From Streptomyces californicus (GTDB lineage Bacteria > Actinomycetota > Actinomycetes > Streptomycetales > Streptomycetaceae): 64,000 nucleotides of DNA. The DNA lies in NCBI RefSeq assembly GCF_000717645.1, contig NZ_JNZZ01000018.1, forward strand, positions 62,001 to 126,000, written 5' to 3'. Position 1 is the first letter of the stretch. Every line of letters begins with the position of its first letter. Below are positions 35,977 through 45,433 of this stretch, piece by piece. The notes beneath the pieces are model-generated. The model made no database searches and had not been told where the DNA came from. It saw nothing but the letters and a program-made list of their open reading frames with translations. The position numbers and the translations under genes were made by a program.

Positions 35977-36447
35977 ATGACTGAAAGCTCCCAGCGCACC
36001 AACCCCGACAGCGGCTCGGGCGGCAAGGCCCTCGGCAAGCGCGGCGGCGGCGACCCGGGCACCCGGGGCCGCACGACCATCGCCGACGGCGTCGTCGAGA
36101 AGATCGCCGGCATGGCGGCCCGCGACGTCTCCGGTGTCCACGCGATGGGCAGCGGCCTCTCGCGGACGTTCGGCGCGGTCCGCGACAAGGTCCCCGGCGG
36201 CGGGAAGTCCGTCACCCGCGGGGTGAAGGCGGAGGTCGGCGAGTCCCAGGCCGCCCTCGACCTGGAGATCGTCGTCGAGTACGGCGTGGCCATCTCCGAG
36301 GTGGCCCGCGACGTCCGTGAGAACGTCGTGGCCGCCGTGGAGCGCATGACCGGCCTCGAAGTCGTCGAGGTCAACATCGCGGTCAGCGACGTCAAGCTGC
36401 CCGACGAGGACGACGACGATGACCAGTCCGAACAGCGCGTCCAGTAG
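35977..36447 (+). CDS. Asp23/Gls24 family envelope stress response protein
   Basis: 156 residues. A Gly/Ser-rich N-terminus of 35 residues, then the Asp23 domain: GRTTIADGVVEKIAGMAARD, LEIVVEYGVAISEVARDVRE and VVAAVERMTGLEVVEVNIAV. The tail is strongly acidic (DEDDDDDQSEQ). Cell-envelope-associated via AmaP in other Gram-positives. ATG 35977 has GAAGGGAAG upstream. First gene of a five-gene operon ending at 38304. Confidence 0.92.
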   Translation: MTESSQRTNPDSGSGGKALGKRGGGDPGTRGRTTIADGVVEKIAGMAARDVSGVHAMGSGLSRTFGAVRDKVPGGGKSVTRGVKAEVGESQAALDLEIVVEYGVAISEVARDVRENVVAAVERMTGLEVVEVNIAVSDVKLPDEDDDDDQSEQRVQ

Positions 36448-36507
36448 TCCTTCCGCATCTCCGTCGCACGGCGGCCGAGGCGCACGGCAATCGAGGAGAG
36501 AGACACG

Positions 36508-36699
36508 ATGAGCATGGCTGTCGCCGGTCTGCTGGCCGGCATGGCGCTCGGATTCGCCGGATATTTCGGCGGATTCGGAGCCTTCGTACTGGTAGCCGCC
36601 CTGGGTGCGGTCGGCTTCGTCGCCGGTCGCTTCCTGGACGGTGACCTGGAGCCCGGCGACTTCTTCCGGAGTCGCGAGCGCGCCGACCGGCGACGGTGA
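36508..36699 (+). CDS. Small membrane protein of the Asp23 operon
   Basis: 63 residues. Glycine-rich hydrophobic helices cover residues 4-22 and 24-41 (AGLLAGMALGFAGYFGGFGA, AALGAVGFVAGRF), followed by an acidic then basic tail ending RSRERADRRR. It looks like the small DUF2273-type membrane subunits that accompany Asp23/AmaP. ATG 36508 follows GAGGAGAGAG. The stop overlaps the next start (GTGA). Confidence 0.8.
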   Translation: MSMAVAGLLAGMALGFAGYFGGFGAFVLVAALGAVGFVAGRFLDGDLEPGDFFRSRERADRRR

Positions 36700-37046
36700 C
36701 GGCGGTGACCGGCCGGGTCGCCGCCGCCGAGCGGGGCGAGACCCGGATCGCCGACCGCGTCGTCGCCAAGATCGCCGCCCAGGCGGCGAAGGAGGCCGTC
36801 GACGACCCCCCGGCGGACGGGTCCTCGCCACGCGCGACGGTCACCGTTCACCGGGACGCCGCCCGGGTCCGGATCAGTCTGGAACTCGGCTACCCCAGCG
36901 ACGTCGGCAGCCAGTGCGGCGCCGTCCGCCGCCGCGTCGCCCACCGGGTGCGGACGCTCGCCGGCATGGAGGTGCCCGAAGTGGCCGTGCAGGTCGAACG
37001 GCTGCACCCGACCGGAACGGGCGCCGCACAGGGGAGGATCCGATGA
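36696..37046 (+). CDS. Second, short Asp23-like protein
   Basis: 116 residues. The core TRIADRVVAKIAAQAAKEAV and the later RRRVAHRVRTLAGMEVPEVAV with QVERL are the N- and C-terminal elements of an Asp23 domain. GTG 36696 overlaps the stop of the small membrane gene, and its own stop overlaps the next ATG. Likely a partner of the first Asp23 protein. Confidence 0.82.
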   Translation: MTAVTGRVAAAERGETRIADRVVAKIAAQAAKEAVDDPPADGSSPRATVTVHRDAARVRISLELGYPSDVGSQCGAVRRRVAHRVRTLAGMEVPEVAVQVERLHPTGTGAAQGRIR

Positions 37047-37720
37047 CCGAGCCCGCCGAGCCGACCGGCTCCACCCGGCGGACGCCCACCGCCGAGCAGC
37101 GCGAGGACGACCCGACCGCGACCGCGCCCGGCGGCGACCGCGATCCGGTCCCGACCCTCGAACAGGGCGACGGAGGCCGGGCCGGCCGCTTCTGGTCCGC
37201 ACGCCGCGTCCCGGCCGCCCTGCTGGCCCTCGTACTCCTGGGCGCGGCCGGGCTGCTGCTCTACGACATCGCAGCCGTCCGGGCCGACCACCCCGCCATG
37301 CGGTGGCGGCGCTCCCTCGCGGACGGCCTCGCCGAACGGCACCTCGACGACGTCGCGGTGCTGGTCGGGGCGGGGATCGCCGCGGCGATCGGCCTCTGGC
37401 TGCTCCTGCTGGCCCTCACCCCCGGACTGCGCGCCCTGCTGCCGATGCGCCGCGACCGCGCGGGCGTCCGCGCCGGGCTCGACCGCACCGCCGCCGCCCT
37501 GGTCCTGCGGGACCGGGCCGTGGAGGTGCCCGGGGTGCAGTCCGTCCGAGTCGGGGTGGGGCGCCGGAAGGCGAAGGTGCGCGCCCTCTCGCACTTCCGG
37601 GAACTCGACGACGTACGCGAGGACCTGAACTCCGTCCTGGAGAAGGCCGTACGGGAACTGGGCCTGGCCAGGGCCCCCGCCCTCTCCGTCCATGTGCACC
37701 GACCGCCGAAGAAGGGATGA
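37043..37720 (+). CDS. DUF6286-type membrane protein of the Asp23 operon
   Basis: 225 residues. Disordered N-terminus of about 50 residues, then two membrane helices (RVPAALLALVLLGAAGLLLY near 56-75; VGAGIAAAIGLWLLLLAL near 113-130) and a cytoplasmic domain VPGVQSVRVGVGRRKAKVRA to LSVHVHRPPKKG that resembles the Asp23/AmaP alpha-beta module. ATG 37043 overlaps the previous stop. Probable membrane anchor or scaffold for the stress proteins. Confidence 0.8.
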   Translation: MTEPAEPTGSTRRTPTAEQREDDPTATAPGGDRDPVPTLEQGDGGRAGRFWSARRVPAALLALVLLGAAGLLLYDIAAVRADHPAMRWRRSLADGLAERHLDDVAVLVGAGIAAAIGLWLLLLALTPGLRALLPMRRDRAGVRAGLDRTAAALVLRDRAVEVPGVQSVRVGVGRRKAKVRALSHFRELDDVREDLNSVLEKAVRELGLARAPALSVHVHRPPKKG

Positions 37721-38304
37721 GCCGCATGCGCTCCACCGTCAACCGGGTCCTGCTGGCCCTGGCCGGGCTGGTGCTGGTCGTGGTCGGCGGGGCCGTGCTC
37801 GCCGCGGGCCTCGGCGCGTCCGTGCCCGGCTGGTGGCCCTGGGACGGCAAGGGCGACGTGCTCCTCAGCACGGCCGCCCGCCAACGCTGGCGCGACGAGG
37901 GCTGGTGGTGGCCGACCGTGATCGCGATCCTCGCCGTCCTCGTGGTCCTCGCCCTGTGGTGGTTCCTGGCCCAGTTCCGCCGCGGCCGGCTCGCGGAGGT
38001 GCTGGTGGACAGCGGCGACGGCGAGGGGGCCCGGCTGCGGGGGCGCGCCCTGGAGGACGCCGTCTCCGACGAGTCCGGCGAACTGGACGGCGTGGCCCGC
38101 GCCCGGACGATGCTGACCGGCCGACGCACCGCGCCCCGGGCCCGCGTCCGGCTGCTGACGGAACCGCACGCCGCGCCCCGGGACACCCTGAACGCGGTCG
38201 CGGACGGAGCGCTGCGGCACGCCAGGGAATCGGCCGGCCTGTCCGAACTCCCCGCCGAGGTACGGCTCAAGGCCGTCAAGCACCGCGCGGCACGGGTGTC
38301 CTGA
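37717..38304 (+). CDS. amaP: Alkaline shock response membrane anchor protein AmaP
   Basis: 195 residues. Two membrane helices (RVLLALAGLVLVVVGGAVLA near 8-28; WWPTVIAILAVLVVLALWWF near 65-85) flank a short outside loop with WWPWDGKGDV. The cytoplasmic part ends in ARESAGLSELPAEVRLKAVK, the AmaP/Asp23-interacting pattern. ATG 37717 overlaps the upstream stop. The final codons and stop are inside a 24-bp direct repeat that recurs downstream. Confidence 0.85.
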   Translation: MSRMRSTVNRVLLALAGLVLVVVGGAVLAAGLGASVPGWWPWDGKGDVLLSTAARQRWRDEGWWWPTVIAILAVLVVLALWWFLAQFRRGRLAEVLVDSGDGEGARLRGRALEDAVSDESGELDGVARARTMLTGRRTAPRARVRLLTEPHAAPRDTLNAVADGALRHARESAGLSELPAEVRLKAVKHRAARVS

Positions 38305-38342
38305 CGCACCTGCCTCGTCCGCGCGGCACGGGTGTCCTGACG
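38283..38342. repeat. 24-bp exact direct repeat spanning the amaP stop codon
   Basis: A 24-base sequence starting CCGCGCGGCACGGGTGTCCT is identical at 38283-38306 and 38319-38342 (period 36). The first copy contains the last codons and TGA of amaP. It appears to be a local duplication of a gene end. Confidence 0.85.
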
Positions 38343-38346
38343 GCCC

Positions 38347-38373
38347 CGCCCCGTCCGCGCGGCGGACGGGGCG
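38347..38373 (+). terminator. Terminator of the Asp23-AmaP operon
   Basis: CGCCCCGTCCG (38347-38357) and CGGACGGGGCG (38363-38373) form a perfect 11-bp stem with a CGCGG loop, about 45 bases after amaP. It can also act for the convergent SDR gene. Confidence 0.75.
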
Positions 38374-38448
38374 CCGGATGCGCCGCGCCGGTCCGTACGG
38401 GAACCGGCGCGGCACACCCTCGGGCAGCCCGGGAACGCGTCCGGCCGC

Positions 38449-39204
38449 TCAGAAGCCGTGCCGGGCCCCGCCGTCGACCGGGACCATGATGCCCGTGAGG
38501 TACGAGGCGGCGGGGGAGAGCAGGAAGGCCGCGGTCTTCCCGAACTCCTCGGGCGTCCCGTAGCGCCGCAGCGGAATCCGCGCCTCGTTCGCGGTACGGG
38601 CGGCCTCCGCGTCGCCGGACAGGGCGTCCAGCTCACGGACCCGGTCGGTGTCGATGCGGGCGGGCAGCACGCCCACCACCCGGATGCCGCGCGGCCCCAG
38701 CTCGTCGGCGAGCGACTTGGCGAAGCCCGCGAGACCGGGACGCAGCCCGTTGGAGATGGTCAGCCCCGCGATCGGCTCGTGGACCGACCCGGAGAGCACG
38801 AAGCCGATCACCCCGCCCTCGCCGAGCGCGGCCGCAGCCGTCCGGGCCAGTCGCACCGCCCCGAGGAACACCGTCTCGAACGCCGTCTGCCACTGGTCGT
38901 CCGTGTTGTCCGCGAGGAAGCCGGGGGCGGGCCCGCCGACGCTGACGAGCACGCCGTCGAACCGCCCGAAACGTTCCCGCGCGGTGTCCACCAGACGCTG
39001 CGCGGCGCTCGGGTCGGCGTTGTCGGCGGCGACCCCGACCACGTCCGGGCCCAGTTCCGCCGCGGCCTCCACCACGGACTTCTCGTCGCGGCCGGTGATG
39101 ATCAGTTTCGCGCCGTCGGCGGCCAGCGCACGGGCCGTCGCGTTGCCGAGGCCCCGGGACGCTCCGGTGACGACGTAGACGCGGTCCTTCAGTCCAAGAT
39201 CCAT
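38449..39204 (-). CDS. SDR family oxidoreductase
   Basis: 251 residues, classical short-chain dehydrogenase. NAD(P) binding TGASRGLGNATARAL (TGxxxGxG) near residue 13; NxAG-type region altered to VSVGGPAPGF; catalytic serine in FVLSGSVHEPIAG, whereas the usual YxxxK tyrosine position reads LTISNGLRPGLAGFAKSL, so the lysine-bearing helix is present but the tyrosine is not evident. This may be an atypical or non-catalytic member. ATG 39204 is four bases after the GH15 stop, so the two are co-transcribed. Confidence 0.85.
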   Translation of the reverse strand: MDLGLKDRVYVVTGASRGLGNATARALAADGAKLIITGRDEKSVVEAAAELGPDVVGVAADNADPSAAQRLVDTARERFGRFDGVLVSVGGPAPGFLADNTDDQWQTAFETVFLGAVRLARTAAAALGEGGVIGFVLSGSVHEPIAGLTISNGLRPGLAGFAKSLADELGPRGIRVVGVLPARIDTDRVRELDALSGDAEAARTANEARIPLRRYGTPEEFGKTAAFLLSPAASYLTGIMVPVDGGARHGF

Positions 39205-39208
39205 GGCC

Positions 39209-41017
39209 CTATCCTGCCGGGTCGTTCCCGGCCGGGTCGACCCCTGCCAGGTCGACCGCGGAGTTCACCAGACCGATGTGGCTGAACGCCTGGGGGAAGT
39301 TGCCGAGCTGCCGGCCCGCCGGGACGTCGTACTCCTCGGCCAGCAGCCCCAGGTCGTTGCGCAGCTCCAGCAGGTGCTCGAACAGCTCCCGCGCCTCGTC
39401 CGTCCTGCCGGTCCGGTGCAGGGCGTCGACCAGCCAGAACGAGCAGACGATGAACGCGCCCTCGTCGCCCGGCAGTCCGTCCACCGAGGCGCCCTCCGTG
39501 GAGTAGCGGCGGACCAGGCCGTCGCTGCCCAGCTCGGCGCGGACCGCGTCGACCGTGCCGACCACCCGCGGGTCGTCCGGCGGCAGGAACCCGGTCCGCA
39601 CGATGAGCAGCGTCGCCGCGTCCAGCTCCCGCGACCCGTACGACTGGGTGAAGGTGTTCCGCTCGGGGTCGTACCCCTTCTCGCAGACCTCGGCGTGCAC
39701 GGCGTCCCGCATCGCCCGCCAGCGGTCCGCGTCGCCGGGCAGTTCCGGGTTCTCCTCCAGGGTGCGCACGGCCCGGTCGGCGGCGACCCAGGCCATCACC
39801 TTGGAGTGGACGAAGTGCCGCCGGGCGCCGCGGATCTCCCAGAGCCCCTCGTCCGGTTCGCGCCAGCTCGACTCCAGGAAGCCGAGCAGGCTGAGCTGGA
39901 GGTTCCAGGCGTGCGACTTGTCGTCGAGCCCGGCCACGCGGGCGAGCCGGAGCGCGTCGATGACCTCGCCGTACACGTCGAGCTGGCGCTGGCGGACGGC
40001 CGCGTTGCCGGTGCGGACCGGGCGGGACTGCTCGAACCCGGCGAGCCAGGGCAGCTCCGTCTCGGGCAGCCGGCGCTCGCCCGCCAGCCCGTACATGATC
40101 TGGAGGTCCGCCGGGTCCCCGGCGACGGCCCGCAGCAGCCAGTCCCGCCACGCCTCCGCCTCCTCCAGATAGCCGGCGGAGACCATCGCGCCGAGGGTCA
40201 GGGTGGCGTCCCGCAGCCAGCAGAAGCGGTAGTCCCAGTTCCGTACGCCGCCGATCTCCTCCGGCAGCGAGGTCGTCGGGGCCGCCACGATCCCGCCGGT
40301 CGGGGCGTACGTCAGGGCCTTCAGCGTGATCAGCGAACGCAGCACGGCCTCGCGGTAGGGCCCGTCGTAGGTGCAGCGGTCCGTCCACTTCGCCCAGTCG
40401 TGCAGCGTGTGCTGGAGCGCCTTGTGCGGGTCGATCAGCTTCGGGCGCGGCGAGTGCGAGGGGTGCCAGGTCAGCACGAACGCCACGCTCTCGCCCTCGG
40501 AGACGGTGAACGAGGAGCAGGTGCTGAACTGCTGGCCCCACGTCTTGACCGGCGGTTCGCTGCGCAGCCACACGGAATCGGGACCGGCGACCGCCACCCG
40601 GTGGCCGTGCGACTTGCGCACCCACGGCACCACCGAGCCGAAGTCGAAGCGCAGCCGCAGCACCGAGCTCATGTCGACGGTGCCGCTGACGCCCTCGACG
40701 ATCCGCATCAGATCGGGGGCCTTGTCGCGCTGCGGCATGAAGTCGACGACCTTCACCGTGCCGGTCCGGGTCTCCCAGTACGTCTCCAGGACCAGCGAGT
40801 CCTTCACGTACGCGCGCCGGGTGCAGACGTCCGACGGCCCCGTCCCCTGGGGCGCGATGCGCCAGTGGCCGTTCTCCTCGGTGCCGAGCAGGGCGGCGAA
40901 ACAGGCTCCGGAGTCGAAGCGCGGCAGGCAGAGCCAGTCGACGGAACCGTTCCTGCCGACGAGCGCGGCGGTCTGGAGATCGCCGATCAGGGCGTAGTCC
41001 TCGATACGTGGGGTCAC
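39209..41017 (-). CDS. Glycoside hydrolase family 15 protein (glucoamylase/trehalase type)
   Basis: 602 residues, cytoplasmic. N-terminal beta domain (RIEDYALIGDLQTAALVGRN, VDWLCLPRFDSGACFAALLG) and an (alpha/alpha)6 barrel with GVRNWDYRFCWLRDATLTL and the acid-bearing REPDEGLWEIRGARRHFVHS. This pattern is shared with actinobacterial GH15 trehalases and glucoamylases; which sugar is cut is uncertain. GTG 41017 gives VTPRIEDYAL; the longer frame opens with a TTG. It leads the SDR gene with a four-base gap. Confidence 0.92.
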   Translation of the reverse strand: MTPRIEDYALIGDLQTAALVGRNGSVDWLCLPRFDSGACFAALLGTEENGHWRIAPQGTGPSDVCTRRAYVKDSLVLETYWETRTGTVKVVDFMPQRDKAPDLMRIVEGVSGTVDMSSVLRLRFDFGSVVPWVRKSHGHRVAVAGPDSVWLRSEPPVKTWGQQFSTCSSFTVSEGESVAFVLTWHPSHSPRPKLIDPHKALQHTLHDWAKWTDRCTYDGPYREAVLRSLITLKALTYAPTGGIVAAPTTSLPEEIGGVRNWDYRFCWLRDATLTLGAMVSAGYLEEAEAWRDWLLRAVAGDPADLQIMYGLAGERRLPETELPWLAGFEQSRPVRTGNAAVRQRQLDVYGEVIDALRLARVAGLDDKSHAWNLQLSLLGFLESSWREPDEGLWEIRGARRHFVHSKVMAWVAADRAVRTLEENPELPGDADRWRAMRDAVHAEVCEKGYDPERNTFTQSYGSRELDAATLLIVRTGFLPPDDPRVVGTVDAVRAELGSDGLVRRYSTEGASVDGLPGDEGAFIVCSFWLVDALHRTGRTDEARELFEHLLELRNDLGLLAEEYDVPAGRQLGNFPQAFSHIGLVNSAVDLAGVDPAGNDPAG

Positions 41018-41075
41018 GCCAGGCGCTTTCCCGAACCGGGCCGATGTCAACCAGCCCGATGGTGTGCCGCTGACC

Positions 41076-41888
41076 TCACGCGCTCGCCGGCGCGGGCTCC
41101 TCGGCGGTCTCGGCGGTCCCGGCCGCCGTGGCCTCGGCGGCGGCCTGCTCGCGGTCGCGCTTCTCGCGGCGTACGAGGATGATCCAGCCGGCCGGGACGG
41201 CGGCGACGAACAGCCACCACTGCACGGCGTAGGCCATGTGCGGGCCGATCGAGCTGTCGTCGGGGCGGGCGATCTGCTCGGGCAGGTCGCCCGAGGGAGC
41301 GGGCTCGGTCTGCTCGACGTATCCGCCGAGGACCGTCCGGGACAGCAGCTGGGACTGCTGCTCGCTGTTGATCAGCATCACCTGCCGGTCCGGCAGCCCC
41401 GCCAGGTCCTTGATGCCGCTGCTGCCCGTCGTCTCGTCCGCCTTGAGCCGGCCGGTGACGGTCACCTCGCCCCGGGGCGCGGGCGGCACGTCGGGGTAGG
41501 CGGTCTGGTTGGGCGCGGCCGGGACCCAGCCCCGGTTGACCAGGACCGTGCCGCCGTCCTTGAGGTCCAGCGGGGTCAGGACGTGCACGCCGATGCGGTC
41601 GTCGTCCGAGGTCCGGCGGCGCACGACGACCTCGTGCTCGGTGTCGAACGTGCCCGTCGCGGTGACCGTCCGCCAGTAGTCCGAGCGGGGGACGGTGTGC
41701 CCGGGAGAGGTCAGCTCGGCGACCGGGACCGGCGGCGCGTCGAGGTTCCGCGAGATCAGCTCGTTCTGCTCGACCCGGTGCTCGTGCCGGTGGAACTGCC
41801 AGAAACCCAGCTCGATCATCGTCGGGATCAGCACGAGTCCGAGCAGGGTGAGAATCACCCACTGCCGGGTCAACAGGAAGCGGTACAC
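41076..41888 (-). CDS. SURF1 family cytochrome oxidase assembly protein
   Basis: 270 residues. Two membrane helices, WVILTLLGLVLIPTMIELGF at the N-terminus (10-29) and AVQWWLFVAAVPAGWIILV near 225-243, enclose the extracytoplasmic SURF1 domain with GFWQFHR, PVLVNRGWVPAA-type strand (VLVNRGWVPAAPNQT) and GYVEQTEP. It helps heme a insertion into cytochrome oxidase. The Ala/Glu-rich C-terminal tail is cytoplasmic. GTG 41888 starts VYRFLLTRQW; the longer frame has no support. Confidence 0.9.
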   Translation of the reverse strand: MYRFLLTRQWVILTLLGLVLIPTMIELGFWQFHRHEHRVEQNELISRNLDAPPVPVAELTSPGHTVPRSDYWRTVTATGTFDTEHEVVVRRRTSDDDRIGVHVLTPLDLKDGGTVLVNRGWVPAAPNQTAYPDVPPAPRGEVTVTGRLKADETTGSSGIKDLAGLPDRQVMLINSEQQSQLLSRTVLGGYVEQTEPAPSGDLPEQIARPDDSSIGPHMAYAVQWWLFVAAVPAGWIILVRREKRDREQAAAEATAAGTAETAEEPAPASA

Positions 41889-41966
41889 CCCATGACCGTA
41901 CAGCCGGGGCCATGGGGTGCGGCACTCAGGGGGCCTGCCGGAGCCATCCGGCAATGCGGCGGTGCG

Positions 41967-42200
41967 TCAGACTTTGTCCACGATGCCCGCCTTTCCCTCG
42001 GCGCGGGCGCAGTGGGCGCCGCAGTACCACTGCCCGTCGGCCTCGACGCCCTGCCCGATCACCTGGACCCGGCAGTGTTCGCAGATCGGCGCCATGCGGT
42101 GGATGGCGCAGGCGAAGCAGTCGAAGACGTGCACCCCGCCCTGCGCGTGGACCTCGAAGGACATGCCGTAGTCGTTTCCGCAAACCTCACAACGTGCCAT
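41967..42200 (-). CDS. Small cysteine-rich zinc-ribbon-like protein
   Basis: 77 residues. CEVC (4-7), DCFAC, CEHC and WYCGAHC give eight cysteines in paired knuckles plus several histidines, suggesting binding of two zinc ions, LIM- or metallothionein-like. ATG 42200 starts MARCEVCGNDYGMSFEVHAQ. It stands alone between the SURF1 and exonuclease genes on the same strand. No function known to me; conserved-looking Streptomyces orphan. Confidence 0.8.
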   Translation of the reverse strand: MARCEVCGNDYGMSFEVHAQGGVHVFDCFACAIHRMAPICEHCRVQVIGQGVEADGQWYCGAHCARAEGKAGIVDKV

Positions 42201-42263
42201 GCGCCACAGGGTGGGACGCCCGGCGGCGGCGGGCGAGCGGCTGAGGGGCGAGTCGTGCCCGGT

Positions 42264-43271
42264 TCACTCCGATGACGGCGGGGGCGTCTGGCGGGGGAGC
42301 ACGGCGCCCTCGGCGGGGGCCACGTCGCGCAACAGGTGGGTGAAGGCGCTCTCCTCCAGGATCGGCGTCCCGAACGCCTTCGCCTTCTGCGTCTTGGAGG
42401 TGGCCGCGTCCGGGTCGTTGGTCACCAGCAGACTGGTCAGCCGGGACACGCTGGTCGCCACGTGCAGGCCGGCCTCCACGGCCCGGTCCTCCAGCAGCTC
42501 CCGGTCCACGGAGGTGTCCCCGGAGAACGCCACGCGCATCCCCTGCCGCAGCGGCTTCTCCTTCTCGTACCGCCCCGGGTTGGGATACGGGCAGGCCGGC
42601 CGCTTGCGCGAGGGCCGCCAGGTGTTCGGCCGCCGCGAGGGCTGATACCCCACGCGCGGGGTGACGGGGGAGTCGGACCACTCGGTCAGCGGCCGGCACT
42701 CCAGCAGCGGCAGCCGCACGCCGCCCCGGGCCGCCGCGTGCAGACTCGGCCGGAACGCCTCGGCCAGCACCCGGGCGTCGTCGAGTGCGTGGTGGGCCTG
42801 CTGCTGGACGACGCCGAAGTGCGCGGCGAGGGAGGCCAGCTTGTGGTTGGGCAGCGGCAGCCGCAACTCCTTGGCCAGCGCGATGGTGCACAGCCGCTGC
42901 TGGACCGGGGCGACGACCGAGGCCCGCGCGTACTCCCGGGCGATCATCGACCAGTCGAACGCCGCGTTGTGCGCGACGAGCACCCGGTCGGCGAGCCGCT
43001 CCGACAACTCGGCGGCCACCTCCGGGAAGAGCGGGGCGCCCTCCAGCACCTCGCTCGTCAGCCCGTGTATCCAGACGGGCCCGGGATCGCGCTCCGGGTT
43101 GACCAGCGTGTACCAGTGGTCCTCGACGTCACCCAGGGCGTCCAGCCGGTAGACGGCGGCGGACACGATCCGGTCGTCCCGGGCGAGCCCGGTGGTCTCC
43201 ACGTCGACGACCGCGTACCCCTGGGGGTAGGCGGTCGGCCACGGCGCGGCTGTCTGGCGGTCGTCGAGCAT
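42264..43271 (-). CDS. DEDDh 3'-5' exonuclease with C-terminal BRCT domain
   Basis: 335 residues. The exonuclease (DnaQ/epsilon-like) carries YAVVDVETTGLARDDRI with DxE at residues 24-26, the second aspartate in RVLVAHNAAFDWSMIAREYA and HHALDDARVLAEAF with the His and last Asp. A linker of about 60 residues leads to a BRCT domain (GMRVAFSGDTSVDRELLEDR, SRLTSLLVTNDPDAATSKTQ), as in Streptomyces DNA-repair-type exonucleases. ATG 43271 is used. The frame continues upstream only through GC bias. Confidence 0.9.
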   Translation of the reverse strand: MLDDRQTAAPWPTAYPQGYAVVDVETTGLARDDRIVSAAVYRLDALGDVEDHWYTLVNPERDPGPVWIHGLTSEVLEGAPLFPEVAAELSERLADRVLVAHNAAFDWSMIAREYARASVVAPVQQRLCTIALAKELRLPLPNHKLASLAAHFGVVQQQAHHALDDARVLAEAFRPSLHAAARGGVRLPLLECRPLTEWSDSPVTPRVGYQPSRRPNTWRPSRKRPACPYPNPGRYEKEKPLRQGMRVAFSGDTSVDRELLEDRAVEAGLHVATSVSRLTSLLVTNDPDAATSKTQKAKAFGTPILEESAFTHLLRDVAPAEGAVLPRQTPPPSSE

Positions 43272-43587
43272 GGTCACAGAGAATACGGGCCGCGACTGAC
43301 AGGGCCCTATTCGGTGGTCGGCGCCCGGGCCGCGCGGCCCGGCTCCACGGGCCGGGGGAGGCGGACGGACCGGGGCCGTGGCCACGCCCGCGTCCGGCCC
43401 GGGGAGGGGGCGGGAGGAAGAACGCCCGTACGGGAAAGGCGCGTTGCTCTCCTTCCGCGAGCCCGTCCGGCAGCTCCCGCCGTCCGACCGGTTGGCAGAA
43501 GGTGCCAAAGACTGCTGACAGCAGGTCTCGCATACTTGTCGGTAACAACCCCTAGCCCTCACCGACCCACGGCCCTACGGTGCTCGC
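43272..43587. promoter_or_regulatory. Divergent promoter gap with 18-bp perfect palindrome
   Basis: The 316-bp gap between the exonuclease and the sterol desaturase has no supported gene. It holds an 18-bp perfect palindrome CCGGGCCGCGCGGCCCGG (43325-43342). At the right end, TACGGT (43576-43581) lies six bases before the desaturase ATG, fitting a leaderless transcript. Confidence 0.5.
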
Positions 43588-44633
<1,046 letters not shown>

Positions 44634-44637
<4 letters not shown>

Positions 44638-45347
44638 CCGCCACCTCCGCGCGCCCCGGCCCCACCCGGGCCGGCGGGCGCGCCGAACGCTTCGCCCGTC
44701 CCGCGCTCCTCGCCTTCCTGCTCGCCGCGGCCGCCGACCTGGCCGGGCTGCTCGCCGGGGCCGGGACCGTCCACCTGGTCGCCAAGCCGCTGCTGATGCC
44801 GCTGCTCGCCCTGTACGCGGCTCTGCGCGGCGGTCCGCGCCTGCTCGTGGCGGCGCTGCTGTTCGGGTGGGGCGGCGATGTGTTCCTGCTCGTCGACGAC
44901 GACCTGGCCTTCCTCGTCGGCATGGGCTCCTTCGCCGTCGGCCACGTCTGCTACCTGACGCTGTTCGCGCGGGGCGAGGGCCGCGGCCGGGCCCCGGCGG
45001 CCCTCGCCACGAGGGCCGGGTACGCCGTCGTCCTCGCCGTCTTCCTGGTGCTGATCTGGCCGGACCTCCCGGCGGACCTGCGTGCCCCGCTCACCGGCTA
45101 CAGCCTGCTGCTCACCGCGGTGGCCTGGCGGGCCGGCGTGTTCGGGGCGTACGCGGCGGCGGGCGGGGCGCTCTTCCTGCTCTCCGACGCCCTCATCGCC
45201 ACCGGCATCGCCGAGTGGCCGCAGGCGCCCGCCCCCGACTTCTGGGTGATGCTCACCTACATCGCCGCCCAGGCCCTGCTGGCCCACGGGGTGCTCACCG
45301 GCGCCGGACGGACGCCTCCGCCGCGTCCCGGCCCCGAGACCGTCTGA
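44634..45347 (+). CDS. Lysoplasmalogenase (YhhN family)
   Basis: 237 residues with about eight hydrophobic helices. YhhN/TMEM86-type membrane enzymes cleave vinyl-ether lysolipids. Family signatures are VHLVAKPLLMPLLALYAAL and the paired aspartates in LFGWGGDVFLLVDDDLAFLV, with ALFLLSDALIAT late. GTG 44634 overlaps the stop of the sterol desaturase (GTGA), so both lipid enzymes are translated together. Confidence 0.88.
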
Positions 45348-45377
45348 CCTCGCCCCGCGACCGTACGGGGAACGCCC

Positions 45378-45413
45378 GAGGGGCCCGGGGAGAGTGATCT
45401 CCCCGGGCCCCTC
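45378..45413. terminator. Bidirectional terminator between lysoplasmalogenase and subtilisin genes
   Basis: GAGGGGCCCGGGGAGA (45378-45393) and TCTCCCCGGGCCCCTC (45398-45413) pair perfectly over 16 bp around a GTGA loop. It lies between the 3' ends of two convergent genes and can end both. Confidence 0.88.
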
Positions 45414-45433
45414 GGCCGTACCGTGACGTGCCG

